From: Drosophila persimilis
Taxonomy: Eukaryota > Arthropoda > Insecta > Diptera > Drosophilidae
Direction of reading: 5' to 3'
NCBI RefSeq assembly: GCF_003286085.1
Contig: NW_020825289.1
Location: forward strand, 17,174,001-17,238,000
Length of the DNA: 64,000 nt
Shown here: piece by piece, positions 25,501-33,857 of the stretch
Position numbering within the stretch: position 1 is the first letter of the stretch
Layout of the letters: each line of letters begins with the position of its first letter
Translations under genes and position numbers: made by a program
The notes under the pieces: generated by a model
Database searches by the model: none
Seen by the model: the letters and a program-made list of their open reading frames with translations, nothing else
What the model was told of the DNA's origin: nothing

Positions 25501-28500
25501 AAGATGCAGTCGCTATGCCAAGCGGCCATCGATGAGATGATTTACCTGGATCCCAAGGACACAACGATGACCTATCGAGTGCCTCTTGAGCACTTGCAGC
25601 GACTCAATCAGTTCACCATCATCTACACCATGCAGCAACGTTGCCTGGACGCATTGCATCGCAGCTATGAGAGCACCGTCTATCTCATTGAGGTGGAGCG
25701 AAAGCGCTACGAGTGTGTGGTGGCAAAGATAAACGACACTCTGGCCATGCGCACGGCCATCGACTCGGAGCTGATATTCGTAAGTGGCAAGCAGATAGAG
25801 TCGGGGTCGTCGTCGGTCCTTCTAACACTCCTCTGTCCATCCATTAGCCGCACTTTGTGTACATCTCGCAGGTTTGGAGCAATCTGAATAACTTCCTCAA
25901 TCACGTTGTCGAGCTAAACAAGTTGCGGGAGCAACTGGAAATACTGGTGCCCGCTCAGATCAAGGATGCGGCAGAGGCTACAATTGCCGAGCTCCAGGCG
26001 TTGCACAAACGCATCAAGGTGCCGCAGAAAATAAAATTTCTTGATCGCATAGCCGTCATGACCGACTACCACACGGACGCAAACTTTTGTAGCTTGGCCC
26101 AGGCGGATATCAAGGATTTTTGTGCCCTGACCTTGACCATAACCAACGGGCTTTTGTTGCCAGCTAAAGTGACGCGAAAGCTCTGCGTGAATGTGGACAT
26201 AACATTTGGTTTGAGGGACCACATGTATGGCAGGTTCACGGAGCTTTGCTTCGAGCAGTTTATACCGGCCTTCAGGAAAGTGATCTTTAATAGTGCCAAC
26301 TTGGCGTTGCTCTTTAAGCTGGACGAAGCTCTCATATCCCATGAGCTGCAGGACTTGATTGTGGAGCCTCCGAAGCAAAAAGATTTCGCGGGTCAAACCG
26401 AAATGGTGGTCACCAATGACTTGTCGGCCCCGAACTGGATAAATGTGACATGGAATGTGTGGGACTACCACCGCGAGACCATACACATGGCAGAGATTCG
26501 CAAGCGACAGACTCACGATGCCCAGACAAACATCAGCTATGGCCAGCGCAATGCCCAGAACCAGACCTACAACACACGACAGCACAAATGAGAAGCGATG
26601 CTGAGAAGAGCTTCTAACTCACCTGTTTTGGGCCGGCTTATATCAACGAAGCAAAGCTTGCGGTTCACAACAAAGTAGATGTAGTTTTCCTGCCACACCA
26701 AACTGTAGACTTCTTTCTTTTGGGGCCCTTGAATGGTTCTTTTCACTTTCATGGTCTCCACGTCGAGAATCGCCACCTATTTTGTAACGTTGATTAATTT
26801 ATGTACTCTCGATTAAAGTCAAAGTAAAAACTCACAGATCCCTCGTAGGTGCCGCAGGCGAGTTGCAAGCAGTCGGGACTCCAAGCCAGGGAGTAGACGT
26901 TGCTACCAATATGGCTAGTAGTGATGGCCGTGCCGTTCGTGGCCAGTTTAGACAGATCAAAGAAGGCCACGCGACGGTCCGAACATCCCAGAGCGATTCT
27001 GGAGAGCGAAGTAGCGGTAAATTAGTTTCATATAAAGAAAATTGATAAGTAAGCTTGATGGGTTACTTGTTCATATCATCCGGACACTCGACCATGGCCC
27101 GCACTCCAAAGACCAATGAGCTGTAGTTGGTGATTATGTGGCCAGTGAGGGGATCCATCAGTCCGGTCGTGCGATTGTTTCTGCACACCCATAGCTGCTG
27201 TTTGCTGCATTTAGTGGCAAAAGATAATATGTCCTTTGTGCCACACTTGTGCTCCTTGTCCTTGTTGATCTTGTAGCGAAGCATTTTTCGATCGTACACC
27301 AGTGACCAGAAGGACAACTGATGCCGACCCAGGGAGACAATGGTGCGGTCATTTAGCCACATGACACTGCAATACTGATCTGTAAAAATATCTAGGGATG
27401 AAGATGGTCCAGGGCTGTGTTTTTCATATGGAGCTCACCTGTTGACTTGCCACTGCTGTAGTTCTTGCCGGCATGTGCGCCCGTGTTCGTATTCCAGATC
27501 ATCACCACCTCTTCGGCATCAACGGAGACCAGGAGAATGTCTGGGCGAATGGAAGAGTTTATGGAACTCGAAATAATCGACTCGGTACTGCTCTCCTCAA
27601 CCAATGCGGTTTTTAAATCAGGCTCGGGATTCATTTGAATTTGAGATGTCTCGGGAGCGTGCACTTCGGCCCGGTGATAGATGTGATGCAGCACCTCTCG
27701 TTTCGGCTTGGCTGCATCGCCATCGACGATCACGGCATCGTCGCTGGAGGAGCTGTATTGGATAACCTCCAGACTGCCTTCAGTGGAATCGCTGGGCAGG
27801 GCGGCATTCTGATTGTTGCTTGTTGCGCTGTCATTGTTGCTTATGTTGCTGGCATCGCTGAGGGGACCAGTTGGTTTTGTGGGCTGGCAGTCGTCTAAAG
27901 TGACCTCCACACCGCCAACCGCCTCCGAGCGATTGGCCATTATATCCGCTTTAATGCTCTCACAGGCCTCCACAAAATCGAGGGCAGCGGCCCCTGCGGG
28001 CTTCTCCAGGCCAACAAAGTCGTCACCGCAATCGTCGGATGACTTGCGGTGGGCGTCTACTGGCGCGCCGAACTCGCATTCCAGATGATCAAAGTTGTAA
28101 ATGTCAAACGGATCATCGGATTCGGCTGGCTTGGACTTGACCAGCGGAGGGGGTTTGGGTTTTGGTTTGGAAGAGGCTTCGGCTGCCTCATCTTCTTTGC
28201 GACTGCGCCACTGCTCAGCTCGCGAGGACAACGTATCGAGATTCAACTTTTCCTCTTCGAAGGGGAGAGATACCTGCCGCCATGCCAATCCATTGATACA
28301 GTTCTTATGGCCATTGAATTTATAAACGATACTCATCTTGAGCAAATCGCAAACTAACACAGCTCCCAACGTCGTGCCCAAAGCAAATACGTTGTCGTTG
28401 TAGGGAGAGCAGCGCAGGACTTCGGGGTGGTGATTGCGCGACGGAATGAATGTGGGACGACGGCAAAAGGTGTTGGAGGCCACACAGTAGATGACCAAAT

Positions 28501-28918
28501 CACTGGCATCTATCGAAAGTATATTGCCGTTGCTCATGTAGCTCATTAGAACGGCAGTTTCAAAGGGACGGCTTCCTCTGAAATTGCGGGCTTCGTGCTG
28601 ATGTTGATGCGCCTTGTGGCCGCTGACAGCCCCGCCCACCATGCAGTCCCACACTTGCACACTCAGATCGTCGCCAACTATGGCAAATGGCTGTCTCCCC
28701 TTACCCCACATGGGACTGACATCGAGTGCAATGATGTTGAAGCGCGTGGACATGATTTTAACTTGCGACTTCTCTGCAGCATCTGCCGGCTCTGCTGATA
28801 TGTAGTTTATGCTGCGTACGCCGGCATACAGGAAGCCGCCGTCTGGTGCTGCAACCGCCAGCGGTATGTTCGTTGCCGGCGGAGTTGGAACATTGTGATA
28901 AATTAACTCTGAATACAT
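22583..28918 (-). CDS. rig: Rigor mortis, Gemin5 homologue of the SMN complex
   Basis: Nine exons: 27439-28918, 27067-27379, 26836-26998, 26623-26776, 23573-24438, 23349-23514, 23145-23295, 22829-23086 and 22583-22769. They sum to 1245 residues, close to the melanogaster protein. The N-terminal two thirds are WD40 repeats of the Gemin5 double propeller (for example FAIVGDDLSVQVWD, FALGTTLGAVLVCDL, YKFNGHKNCINGLAW, ITDITWNPLESNVFAVVGHD). The C-terminal third is helical, with blocks like HREAIDLLLANEYFKEALVHAR. Gemin5 recognises snRNA in SMN-dependent snRNP assembly, and rig was first found as an ecdysone-receptor co-factor. The ATG at 28918 is the first in frame. The 2184-bp intron 24439-26622 contains a whole gene on the other strand. 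The acidic insert between propeller blades (near nt 27560-28230) is poorly conserved. Confidence 0.92.
24730..26591 (+). CDS. CFAP206 homologue, nested in a rig intron
   Basis: Three exons, 24730-25363, 25430-25779 and 25848-26591, encode 575 residues. The sequence follows CFAP206 (C6orf165): an N-terminal helical half, the block PHFVYISQVWSNLNNFL, and the C-terminal FCALTLTITNGLLLP followed by a YHS-like region, which matches the CFAP206 motif FCAYTFAATDGLLLP. CFAP206 sits at the base of radial spoke 2 in motile axonemes, so expression mainly in testis is expected in flies. The whole gene lies inside one intron of rig on the opposite strand, with the stop codon only 31 bp from the next rig exon. 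The first in-frame ATG is 24730. It is intact, without frameshifts. Confidence 0.85.
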
Positions 28919-29013
28919 ATTATTTTGATGAAATAACACTGTGCATTTGATTGCAATTACGCGGAGTTTTCTGTGAAATACAAATTGTGCGCTTGTTTTC
29001 CTCTGCTTAAGAG

Positions 29014-29375
29014 AACTTAGCCCACTTAAGCCCCCTCTATTTAAAGTTGAGGTAAACAGCCGAATTTAATACTGTTTGTAAATTATCCTTGCAGATCTTC
29101 CCTCTTTACTTAAAAGAAAACCACGATATCTTTCACCCGAACTTCGTTAAAAATATACATTTTCCTTGTTTTCGGTGGTTTATTAAAATACCTTCTTGGT
29201 CTACAATGGGTTAATCGTTCTCCGTCAAGGATTGGAAACCATATCCTCAATTTTGATGTTCGGTCGAATATTATTAGCTATAAAGAACATTTAGCCATGC
29301 CCACATAATTTTATCCAATTAATGAATATATTTTCTACTTGAGTGGCTTAGTCTTAATACTTGCATTTATTGGAT
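29014..29375 (-). repeat. Diverged repeat, copy A of an inverted pair
   Basis: On the minus strand this reads like the plus strand of 33325-33707. The shared blocks include AGCTAATAATATT, ATGGTTTCCAATCCT, AACGATTAACCCC-like, CCACCGAAAA and, at one end, AAATAGAGGGGGCTT followed by GTGGGCTAAGTTC. The two copies are clearly homologous but diverged, with indels. I recognise no known element. A non-autonomous transposon family is the likely source. It lies between the rig start and the arrow-like fragment. Confidence 0.7.
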
Positions 29376-29615
29376 TTTGCGTAGAAAAGGTTTTAGCGAA
29401 ATAGGTCAAACAAAAAAAGGTTTTAGCGAAATAGGTCAAAACAAAAAGGATAGTCGCTCATATTGCTCAATTTAGAGATTCCGTTGAATAATTCTGGCAA
29501 ACTAAAACCTTTAGTTTTGCCCACATAATTTTAGGCCATTGATGAATAAATTTTCTACAAAATTGGTTAGTTTTTGATCCTTGCTTCTATTATATTTTAA
29601 CTAAAAGAAGGTTTC
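29297..29615. repeat. Internal direct repeats of about 100 bp and a 30-bp tandem
   Basis: The segment starting GCCCACATAATTTTA at 29299 recurs in diverged form at about 29518, each continuing about 95 bp to a similar AGAAGGTTT-like end. Between them, a 30-bp unit containing GGTTTTAGCGAAATAGGTCA is present twice in tandem (about 29388-29446). This suggests an element built of sub-repeats or two nested insertions. Confidence 0.65.
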
Positions 29616-29629
29616 AACATATTAGTTAC

Positions 29630-30016
29630 CATCGTAGATCAGAGCCTTGTCGAAGCACTCGCCGGACTGGCAGCTGAACTGATCCACCCGGAATGTGGGA
29701 CATCCCATTTCATCCGACTTGTGCGGGCAGTGCCAGGAGGCGGGTACGCAGTCCCTATTCATGTCACCATTCCCCATTCGGATCATAGTCCACGGCACGG
29801 ATATTCTTGCGGGGCACTGGCATCGGCACATTCGGGCAGTCTGTCGTGTTCGGCAGCAGTCGGCCCAAGCTGTTCCTCTGGCGTCCTTGGGCAGTGGTAG
29901 TGGGTGGGGCAGGCACAGGTCATGCCCCGTCTGCCGGGCTGGGCCAGACCCTGGTGGGAGCAGCCCCTGTTGTTGACCTTGTACTCGGTCGAGATGCGGC
30001 CAATGTGCTCCTGGCA
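29630..30016 (-). pseudogene. Broken LRP5/6 (arrow-like) receptor fragment
   Basis: Read on the minus strand, three pieces of an LRP5/6-type receptor appear in order but in different frames. First is an EGF-like piece (KVNNRGCSHQ, then MTCACPTHYH). Second is the start of a propeller (LGRLLPNTTDCPNVPMP, then KNIRAVDYDP). Third are LDLa-like pieces (DCVPASWHC, then SDEMGCPTFRVDQFSCQSGEC). Several LDLa cysteines are missing, there is a stop after DYDPNGEW, and most of the propeller and following EGF are absent. This order matches the arrow protein with internal deletions. There is no intact frame, so I call it a pseudogene fragment, possibly carried in with the adjacent repeats. The exact parent was not verified. 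Confidence 0.6.
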
Positions 30017-30150
30017 AGAGCCCCTTCTCCTTCTGGGGGTCGAGGCAAGGCGGAGTAATGGGTCACAACTGCGCCAAAGGGCGCGGGAAAATCTGCCCCA
30101 CAAATCCAATTGAGATGGCAGTGCTTCGATAAATCGCGATTAGTTGGTGG

Positions 30151-30224
30151 TTATCGATTATAAAATTGATATCGATGCTGTTATTGATTATAAAATTTAT
30201 ATCGATGTTGTAATTGATATCGAT
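30151..30224. promoter_or_regulatory. Tandem array of four TATCGAT (DRE/BEAF-type) sites
   Basis: TATCGAT occurs at 30152, 30170, 30200 and 30218. Two 30-bp units (30151-30180 and 30181-30210) differ at three positions, and a partial third follows. The array ends 117 bp before the maf-S ATG. DREF and BEAF-32 are the known binders of such sites, and clustered sites are typical of BEAF-dependent borders. It may act as maf-S promoter or as boundary against the repeat-rich DNA on its left. Confidence 0.6.
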
Positions 30225-30341
30225 GCTGCGACACTGGCGTTTCCGTGCGAATGGTCATCAAAGAAGAAGACACAATAACAACGCAAAAACTCCATCGGGA
30301 GAAGAAAAACTGTTTTAAAAAGCACTTTATTGCTATTAAAA

Positions 30342-30803
30342 ATGGAATCCAAGCGTGAGAGAAAGTCCTCATTGGTATGTTGTTTTGAAATGTGTTGAAA
30401 AAAAGAAGGAAACCATATTGTATATGGGCTTTTCCAGCCACCACTTTCTCCCTGTCCCATTTCCGACATTACGGATGACGAACTGGTGACCATTTCTGTG
30501 AGAGACCTCAATAGGACCCTGAAGATGCGTGGCCTCAACCGCGAAGAAATCGTGCGAATGAAGCAACGAAGGCGCACGTTGAAGAACCGCGGCTATGCTG
30601 CCAGTTGCCGAATCAAGAGAATCGAACAAAAGGACGAGCTGGAGACGAAGAAAACATCTGAATGGACAGAGCTGGAGCAAAGGCACGAGGACAATGAGTT
30701 GATACGCATCGAGGTCGGAAACTGGAAGAACAAATACAAGGCCCTTCTCCACTTTGCCCAACAAAACGATATTCCCATTCCGAGGGAGCTAGAGGGCTGC
30801 TGA
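30342..30803 (+). CDS. maf-S: Small Maf bZIP transcription factor
   Basis: Two exons, 30342-30374 and 30438-30803, encode 132 residues. After a short N-terminus the extended homology region (about 23-50, [18 protein letters not shown]) leads into the basic region [18 protein letters not shown] and a leucine zipper with heptads up to LLHFAQQN. No activation domain is present, as expected for a small Maf. In flies maf-S is the obligate partner of CncC at antioxidant response elements. The first exon codes for only 11 residues. The gene stands alone between the TATCGAT array and IMMP2L, in the same orientation as the latter. The open frame shows no damage. Confidence 0.93.
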
Positions 30804-31175
30804 GACCAATCAAAGGACTCATTCCCAATCCTGTTTCAATACAAATTTGAATAAAACTTAGCCACATCTACTGTAACAATAGTACAATAGCTGGAAACTT
30901 CACTTTACTACCTATAATAAATATTGAATACGACGCATTCGGACACCCTGTTTTGCATAAACAATAGCCCGTGCTGGCCGTTCGCTGTGAATGCCAAAAC
31001 TCTGGGCAACAAAACTCAGCCCAATGCTGGTTATGTATTCATTCTATAGTATTTTTGGTCCATTCTAACTAAGTGGAATCGAAAGTCTGGGGATCCGCAG
31101 CCCCAACCCGGTGTCAGGTGTCCAACAGAGTACTTGTAACTTCACGGACCTGCAACAGCTGCCCGTACCTGACAC
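30804..31175. other. Gap between maf-S and IMMP2L
   Basis: This 372-bp gap contains the maf-S poly(A) signal (AATAAA at 30850) and presumably the IMMP2L promoter. No other feature was seen. Confidence 0.5.
30850..30855 (+). terminator. Poly(A) signal of maf-S
   Basis: AATAAA lies 47 bp after the maf-S stop codon. Confidence 0.65.
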
Positions 31176-31747
31176 ATGGCATTTCGTTTCTTTGCTAAAT
31201 CTCTACTCTACGGCCTGCCACTGGGGATTACCTTCTTCGACTGCGTGGGCTATGTAGCCAGAGTGGATGGTAAGTAGCCGGCCACGGGAATTGCTTCTTA
31301 ATTAAGACGGAATCCCCCACGTTCCATTCAGGTACCAGCATGCAACCCGCACTCAATCCAGTGGCAGATGTGAGGGATTATGTGTTCCTGTTGCGTTGGG
31401 GGAATCACAACAGCGATGTAGAGAGAGGGGACATAATATCGTTGGTATCGCCGAAGGACCCCAGCCAGAAGATTATCAAACGTGTGGTGGGCCTGCAAGG
31501 CGATGTGGTTTCCACGATAGGCTACCGTGATCCAATAGTGAGCGTCCCACAGGGCCATTGTTGGGTGGAGGGTGACCACACGGGCCACTCCATGGACAGC
31601 AACACATTCGGGCCAGTGGCCCTGGGTCTGATGACGGCGAAGGCGGTGGCAATCGTGTGGCCTCCAGAGCGTTGGCGGTTGCTGGAGAACGAGCTGCCCA
31701 GACGACGTGCGCCCATTCAAGTGGCCAAGACTAGCCACTACAATTAG
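31176..31747 (+). CDS. Mitochondrial inner membrane peptidase subunit 2 (IMMP2L)
   Basis: Two exons, 31176-31269 and 31332-31747, encode 169 residues, the usual length. A hydrophobic N-terminal segment (about 8-28) anchors it in the inner membrane. The catalytic Ser34 sits in GTSMQPAL and the catalytic Lys81 in IIKRVVGLQGD. The third conserved box is GHCWVEGDHTGHSMDSNTFGPV. This is the S26 Ser-Lys signal peptidase that removes sorting signals of intermembrane-space proteins. I believe the melanogaster gene is CG11110. The gene is convergent with YRDC, and the two poly(A) signals lie only 14 bp apart, so the transcripts should overlap at their tails. Confidence 0.93.
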
Positions 31748-31900
31748 CCCGAGGATAGAAGACTGACCAGTTAAGAGTCTTTTCGACGATAGTTCCAGTT
31801 ATGTGCATCCAAAGATACATATGTACATATATATTTTATAATCCGATGTTGTGGTCCCTCCCAAGCAAGAGAAGAATGTTCAAAATTAAAAATGAAACCA

Positions 31901-31906
31901 AATAAA
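31901..31906 (+). terminator. Poly(A) signal of IMMP2L
   Basis: AATAAA is 154 bp after the IMMP2L stop, just before the opposite-strand signal of YRDC. Confidence 0.6.
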
Positions 31907-31914
31907 GTTATAGT

Positions 31915-31920
31915 TTTATT
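31915..31920 (-). terminator. Poly(A) signal of the YRDC cistron
   Basis: AATAAA on the minus strand (TTTATT on plus) lies 49 bp beyond the YRDC stop codon. Confidence 0.6.
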
Positions 31921-31968
31921 GAAGAAAAATTAACTTGATTGGGCAGACACATCGGAGAACCGATATTT

Positions 31969-32739
31969 CTATAGTATCTGTGCAATATCCTTGCGAGGCT
32001 TGATCCCATATTCTTCCACCAAGCGCAGGGTCTGTTTGAGGGCCACTCCGGCACGCACGATCTCATAGTATCCTGGCGTGGCCAAGTCAATCACAGTTGA
32101 GGCCAGGCGACGCTCCTCAGTGAGACCAATCTGACCAGCATCGAAGACGGCGCCCAGCTGGGGCCACAGCGAATGGAACTCGGTCACCTGGAGGCTGCTG
32201 GGGGCGCTAGACCGATTGGCACTGGTCAGGGCAAGTGGCTGTTCATGCCACACGGAGCACAGAGCTCGTATGAACTGGAAGTCCGGAATGCGGATGCCTA
32301 TTTTGGAGGTGGTGGGATTCAGGAAACGATTGCTCAACTCGTGCGTCCGCTCAATCACAATGGTCAGGGGGCCCGGCAGCAAACGAGTTAGCAGCTCGTC
32401 GCTGAGGTGGGCGGCCTGACCGTAGCGACGCAGTGCCTCAATGTTGTTTACGCAGATGGCCACTGGCTTGTGTTCGTCTCTACCCTTAATCTCGTACATG
32501 CGTTGGATGGCATGCTCGTTGTTGGCATCGCATGCCAGCCCATAGACGGTGTCTGTGGGCAGTGCTATCACCTGACCGCCCAACAGGCATTGACGTGCCA
32601 CCTTCAGAGCGGCTCTATCCTCCACTTGACAAACCGGAGTCTTCGTCTTTTCGACTGTTTGGTGCTGCATTGTGCTGAATCTGGGGTAGGCTTGTTGCCC
32701 AAGGAGACGAGTGACAAGCAATGTTTGTAGGTTGCGCAT
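31969..32739 (-). CDS. YrdC-domain threonylcarbamoyl-AMP synthase, second cistron
   Basis: A single exon encodes 256 residues. The YrdC/Sua5 fold is evident from PTDTVYGLACDA, IKGRDEHKPVAICV, LLPGPLTIVIER, GIRIPDFQFI and LALTSANRS. The enzyme makes threonylcarbamoyl-AMP from Thr, bicarbonate and ATP for the t6A37 modification of tRNAs reading ANN codons. The first 35 residues are basic and Ser/Gln-rich without acidic residues, fitting a mitochondrial presequence. The first ATG (32737-32739) shares its A with the last base of the RpIIIC11 stop TAA, forming TAATG, so I infer one dicistronic mRNA. I recall a melanogaster pair CG33785/CG33786 annotated as dicistronic. No separate promoter or splice acceptor is visible before this ATG. 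Confidence 0.9.
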   Translation of the reverse strand: MRNLQTLLVTRLLGQQAYPRFSTMQHQTVEKTKTPVCQVEDRAALKVARQCLLGGQVIALPTDTVYGLACDANNEHAIQRMYEIKGRDEHKPVAICVNNIEALRRYGQAAHLSDELLTRLLPGPLTIVIERTHELSNRFLNPTTSKIGIRIPDFQFIRALCSVWHEQPLALTSANRSSAPSSLQVTEFHSLWPQLGAVFDAGQIGLTEERRLASTVIDLATPGYYEIVRAGVALKQTLRLVEEYGIKPRKDIAQIL

Positions 32740-33137
32740 TAGTCTCGCCAATTGTGTCCGCACTGGTGGTTGCAGCACTTGTAGAATGTGGTCATGGGCT
32801 CATCAGCCGACCGGGTTTGAATTTGCATAAAATAGGCTCGCTTGTGGCTACACGAGGGACAATCGGCGTCCGTCGAATCGACGTTTTCCCACGCCGCCTT
32901 CCCTCCCAGAACGTGATCCACCTCCTGTGTGGACAGACAACCAAGAATTATTGACACTCGAAGGAATCCATTGCATCATCCAATTGATGGACTTACCTTG
33001 AGGCGGGGAAAGGTTTTCGTTGATATCTTACGCGTGATCTTTGATATGTATGGGCAGGTGTTACATGTGAAGCGGTGGCTATCTGTATCTTCCTCAATGA
33101 TCAATATATTGCCGCACGACGGGCAGAAAAACAACAT
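32739..33137 (-). CDS. RNA polymerase III subunit C11 (POLR3K), first cistron
   Basis: Two exons, 32997-33137 and 32739-32924, encode 108 residues, the same length as human POLR3K. The N-terminal zinc ribbon has CPSCG and CNTCPY. The C-terminal TFIIS-like ribbon has CPSC, the motif RSADEPMTTFYKC with the acidic RNA-cleavage residues (Asp-Glu), and CNHQCGHNW. It provides transcript cleavage and helps termination and re-initiation by Pol III. Its stop TAA overlaps the ATG of the YRDC frame by one base. The start is the first ATG. The 5' side holds a fragment of a local repeat family at 33171-33206. Confidence 0.93.
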
Positions 33138-33170
33138 AGCTTCTGCCTTGCCTCGATTTTGAACACGTTC

Positions 33171-33206
33171 CAGTTTAAATAAAGGGGGCTTCAGCGGGCT
33201 AAGTTC
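33171..33206 (+). repeat. Terminal fragment, copy C of the local repeat
   Basis: This 36-bp piece (AAGGGGGCTTC, then GCGGGCTAAGTTCG) matches the end of copies A and B, in the same orientation as B. Only the end is present. It lies 34 bp upstream of the RpIIIC11 start codon, so probably in its 5' UTR or promoter. Confidence 0.65.
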
Positions 33207-33214
33207 GTTTTACC

Positions 33215-33226
33215 GTCGGTATATTT
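33215..33226 (+). promoter_or_regulatory. Core promoter motif 6-like site
   Basis: GTCGGTATATTT fits the published motif 6 consensus KTYRGTATWTTT of Drosophila core promoters. Related GGTATAT words follow downstream to about 33315 and again at 33730-33750, just upstream of DMAP1. Confidence 0.45.
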
Positions 33227-33324
33227 ACGGTGGCCATTTTTAATACTTTTCGGTAGTTTTTAGGTCAAAATTGAACCGTATATTTACGGTATATCGGTAT
33301 ATAATGGTATATTTTGTCAATAGA

Positions 33325-33707
33325 AATCCAATAAAATCAAAGATTTAGAATAGGCCAGTCAAGTAGAAAATTGATTCACTAATCGGATAAAACTATGTGG
33401 GCACGGCTAAATTTTCTATATAGCTAATAATATTAGAAGGAAGATCAAAATCGAGGAATATGGTTTCCAATCCTCGATGTAGAACGATTAACCCCTTATA
33501 AGCCAAGGGGGTATTTCATTTTTCCACCGAAAATAATAAAAAATTAATCATTTTAGAGCAGTTCACGTGAAAGTAAGCGTTGTTATTTTTAAGTTCAATG
33601 AAAGATGGCATGAATCTTCAAGAAGAATTTACAATCGTTAATATTTTCAGCCATTTACCAGAAGTATTATAACTATTTAAATAGAGGGGCTGAAGTGGGC
33701 TAAGTTC
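33325..33707 (+). repeat. Diverged repeat, copy B of an inverted pair
   Basis: This is the plus-strand partner of copy A at 29014-29375, in opposite orientation. Shared blocks run from TCCAATAAAATC through CTAATAATATTAG and ATGGTTTCCAATCCT to AAATAGAGGGGCTG and GTGGGCTAAGTTCG. The copies are about 4 kb apart and flank maf-S, IMMP2L, YRDC and RpIIIC11. No coding potential was seen. Confidence 0.7.
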
Positions 33708-33857
33708 GTAAAATATAACTTGAATTCGTTGGTATATTGACGGTATATTTTGTTGTTTACAGATGGCGACTTCTTTGACTTGCGGCTGAAAATATTGTTC
33801 TTTGCAGACTGAAGCTCTCTAATTAAAGTAAATTAAAGTAACAAATAAAGAGGAAAC

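Larger units (their letters stand above)
33138..33857. promoter_or_regulatory. Divergent promoter region of RpIIIC11-YRDC and DMAP1
   Basis: The 720 bp between the two divergent start codons contain GGTATATTT-type words (33219, 33302 region, 33742) like core promoter motif 6 of Drosophila housekeeping genes, and two pieces of a local repeat family (33171-33206 and 33325-33707). The repeat has therefore inserted into, or become part of, a promoter interval. Transcription starts were not determined. Confidence 0.5.

Noticed and set aside
29388..29446. CRISPR-like repeat arrangement
   Set aside because: Only two units are present, adjacent without spacers, in an animal genome.
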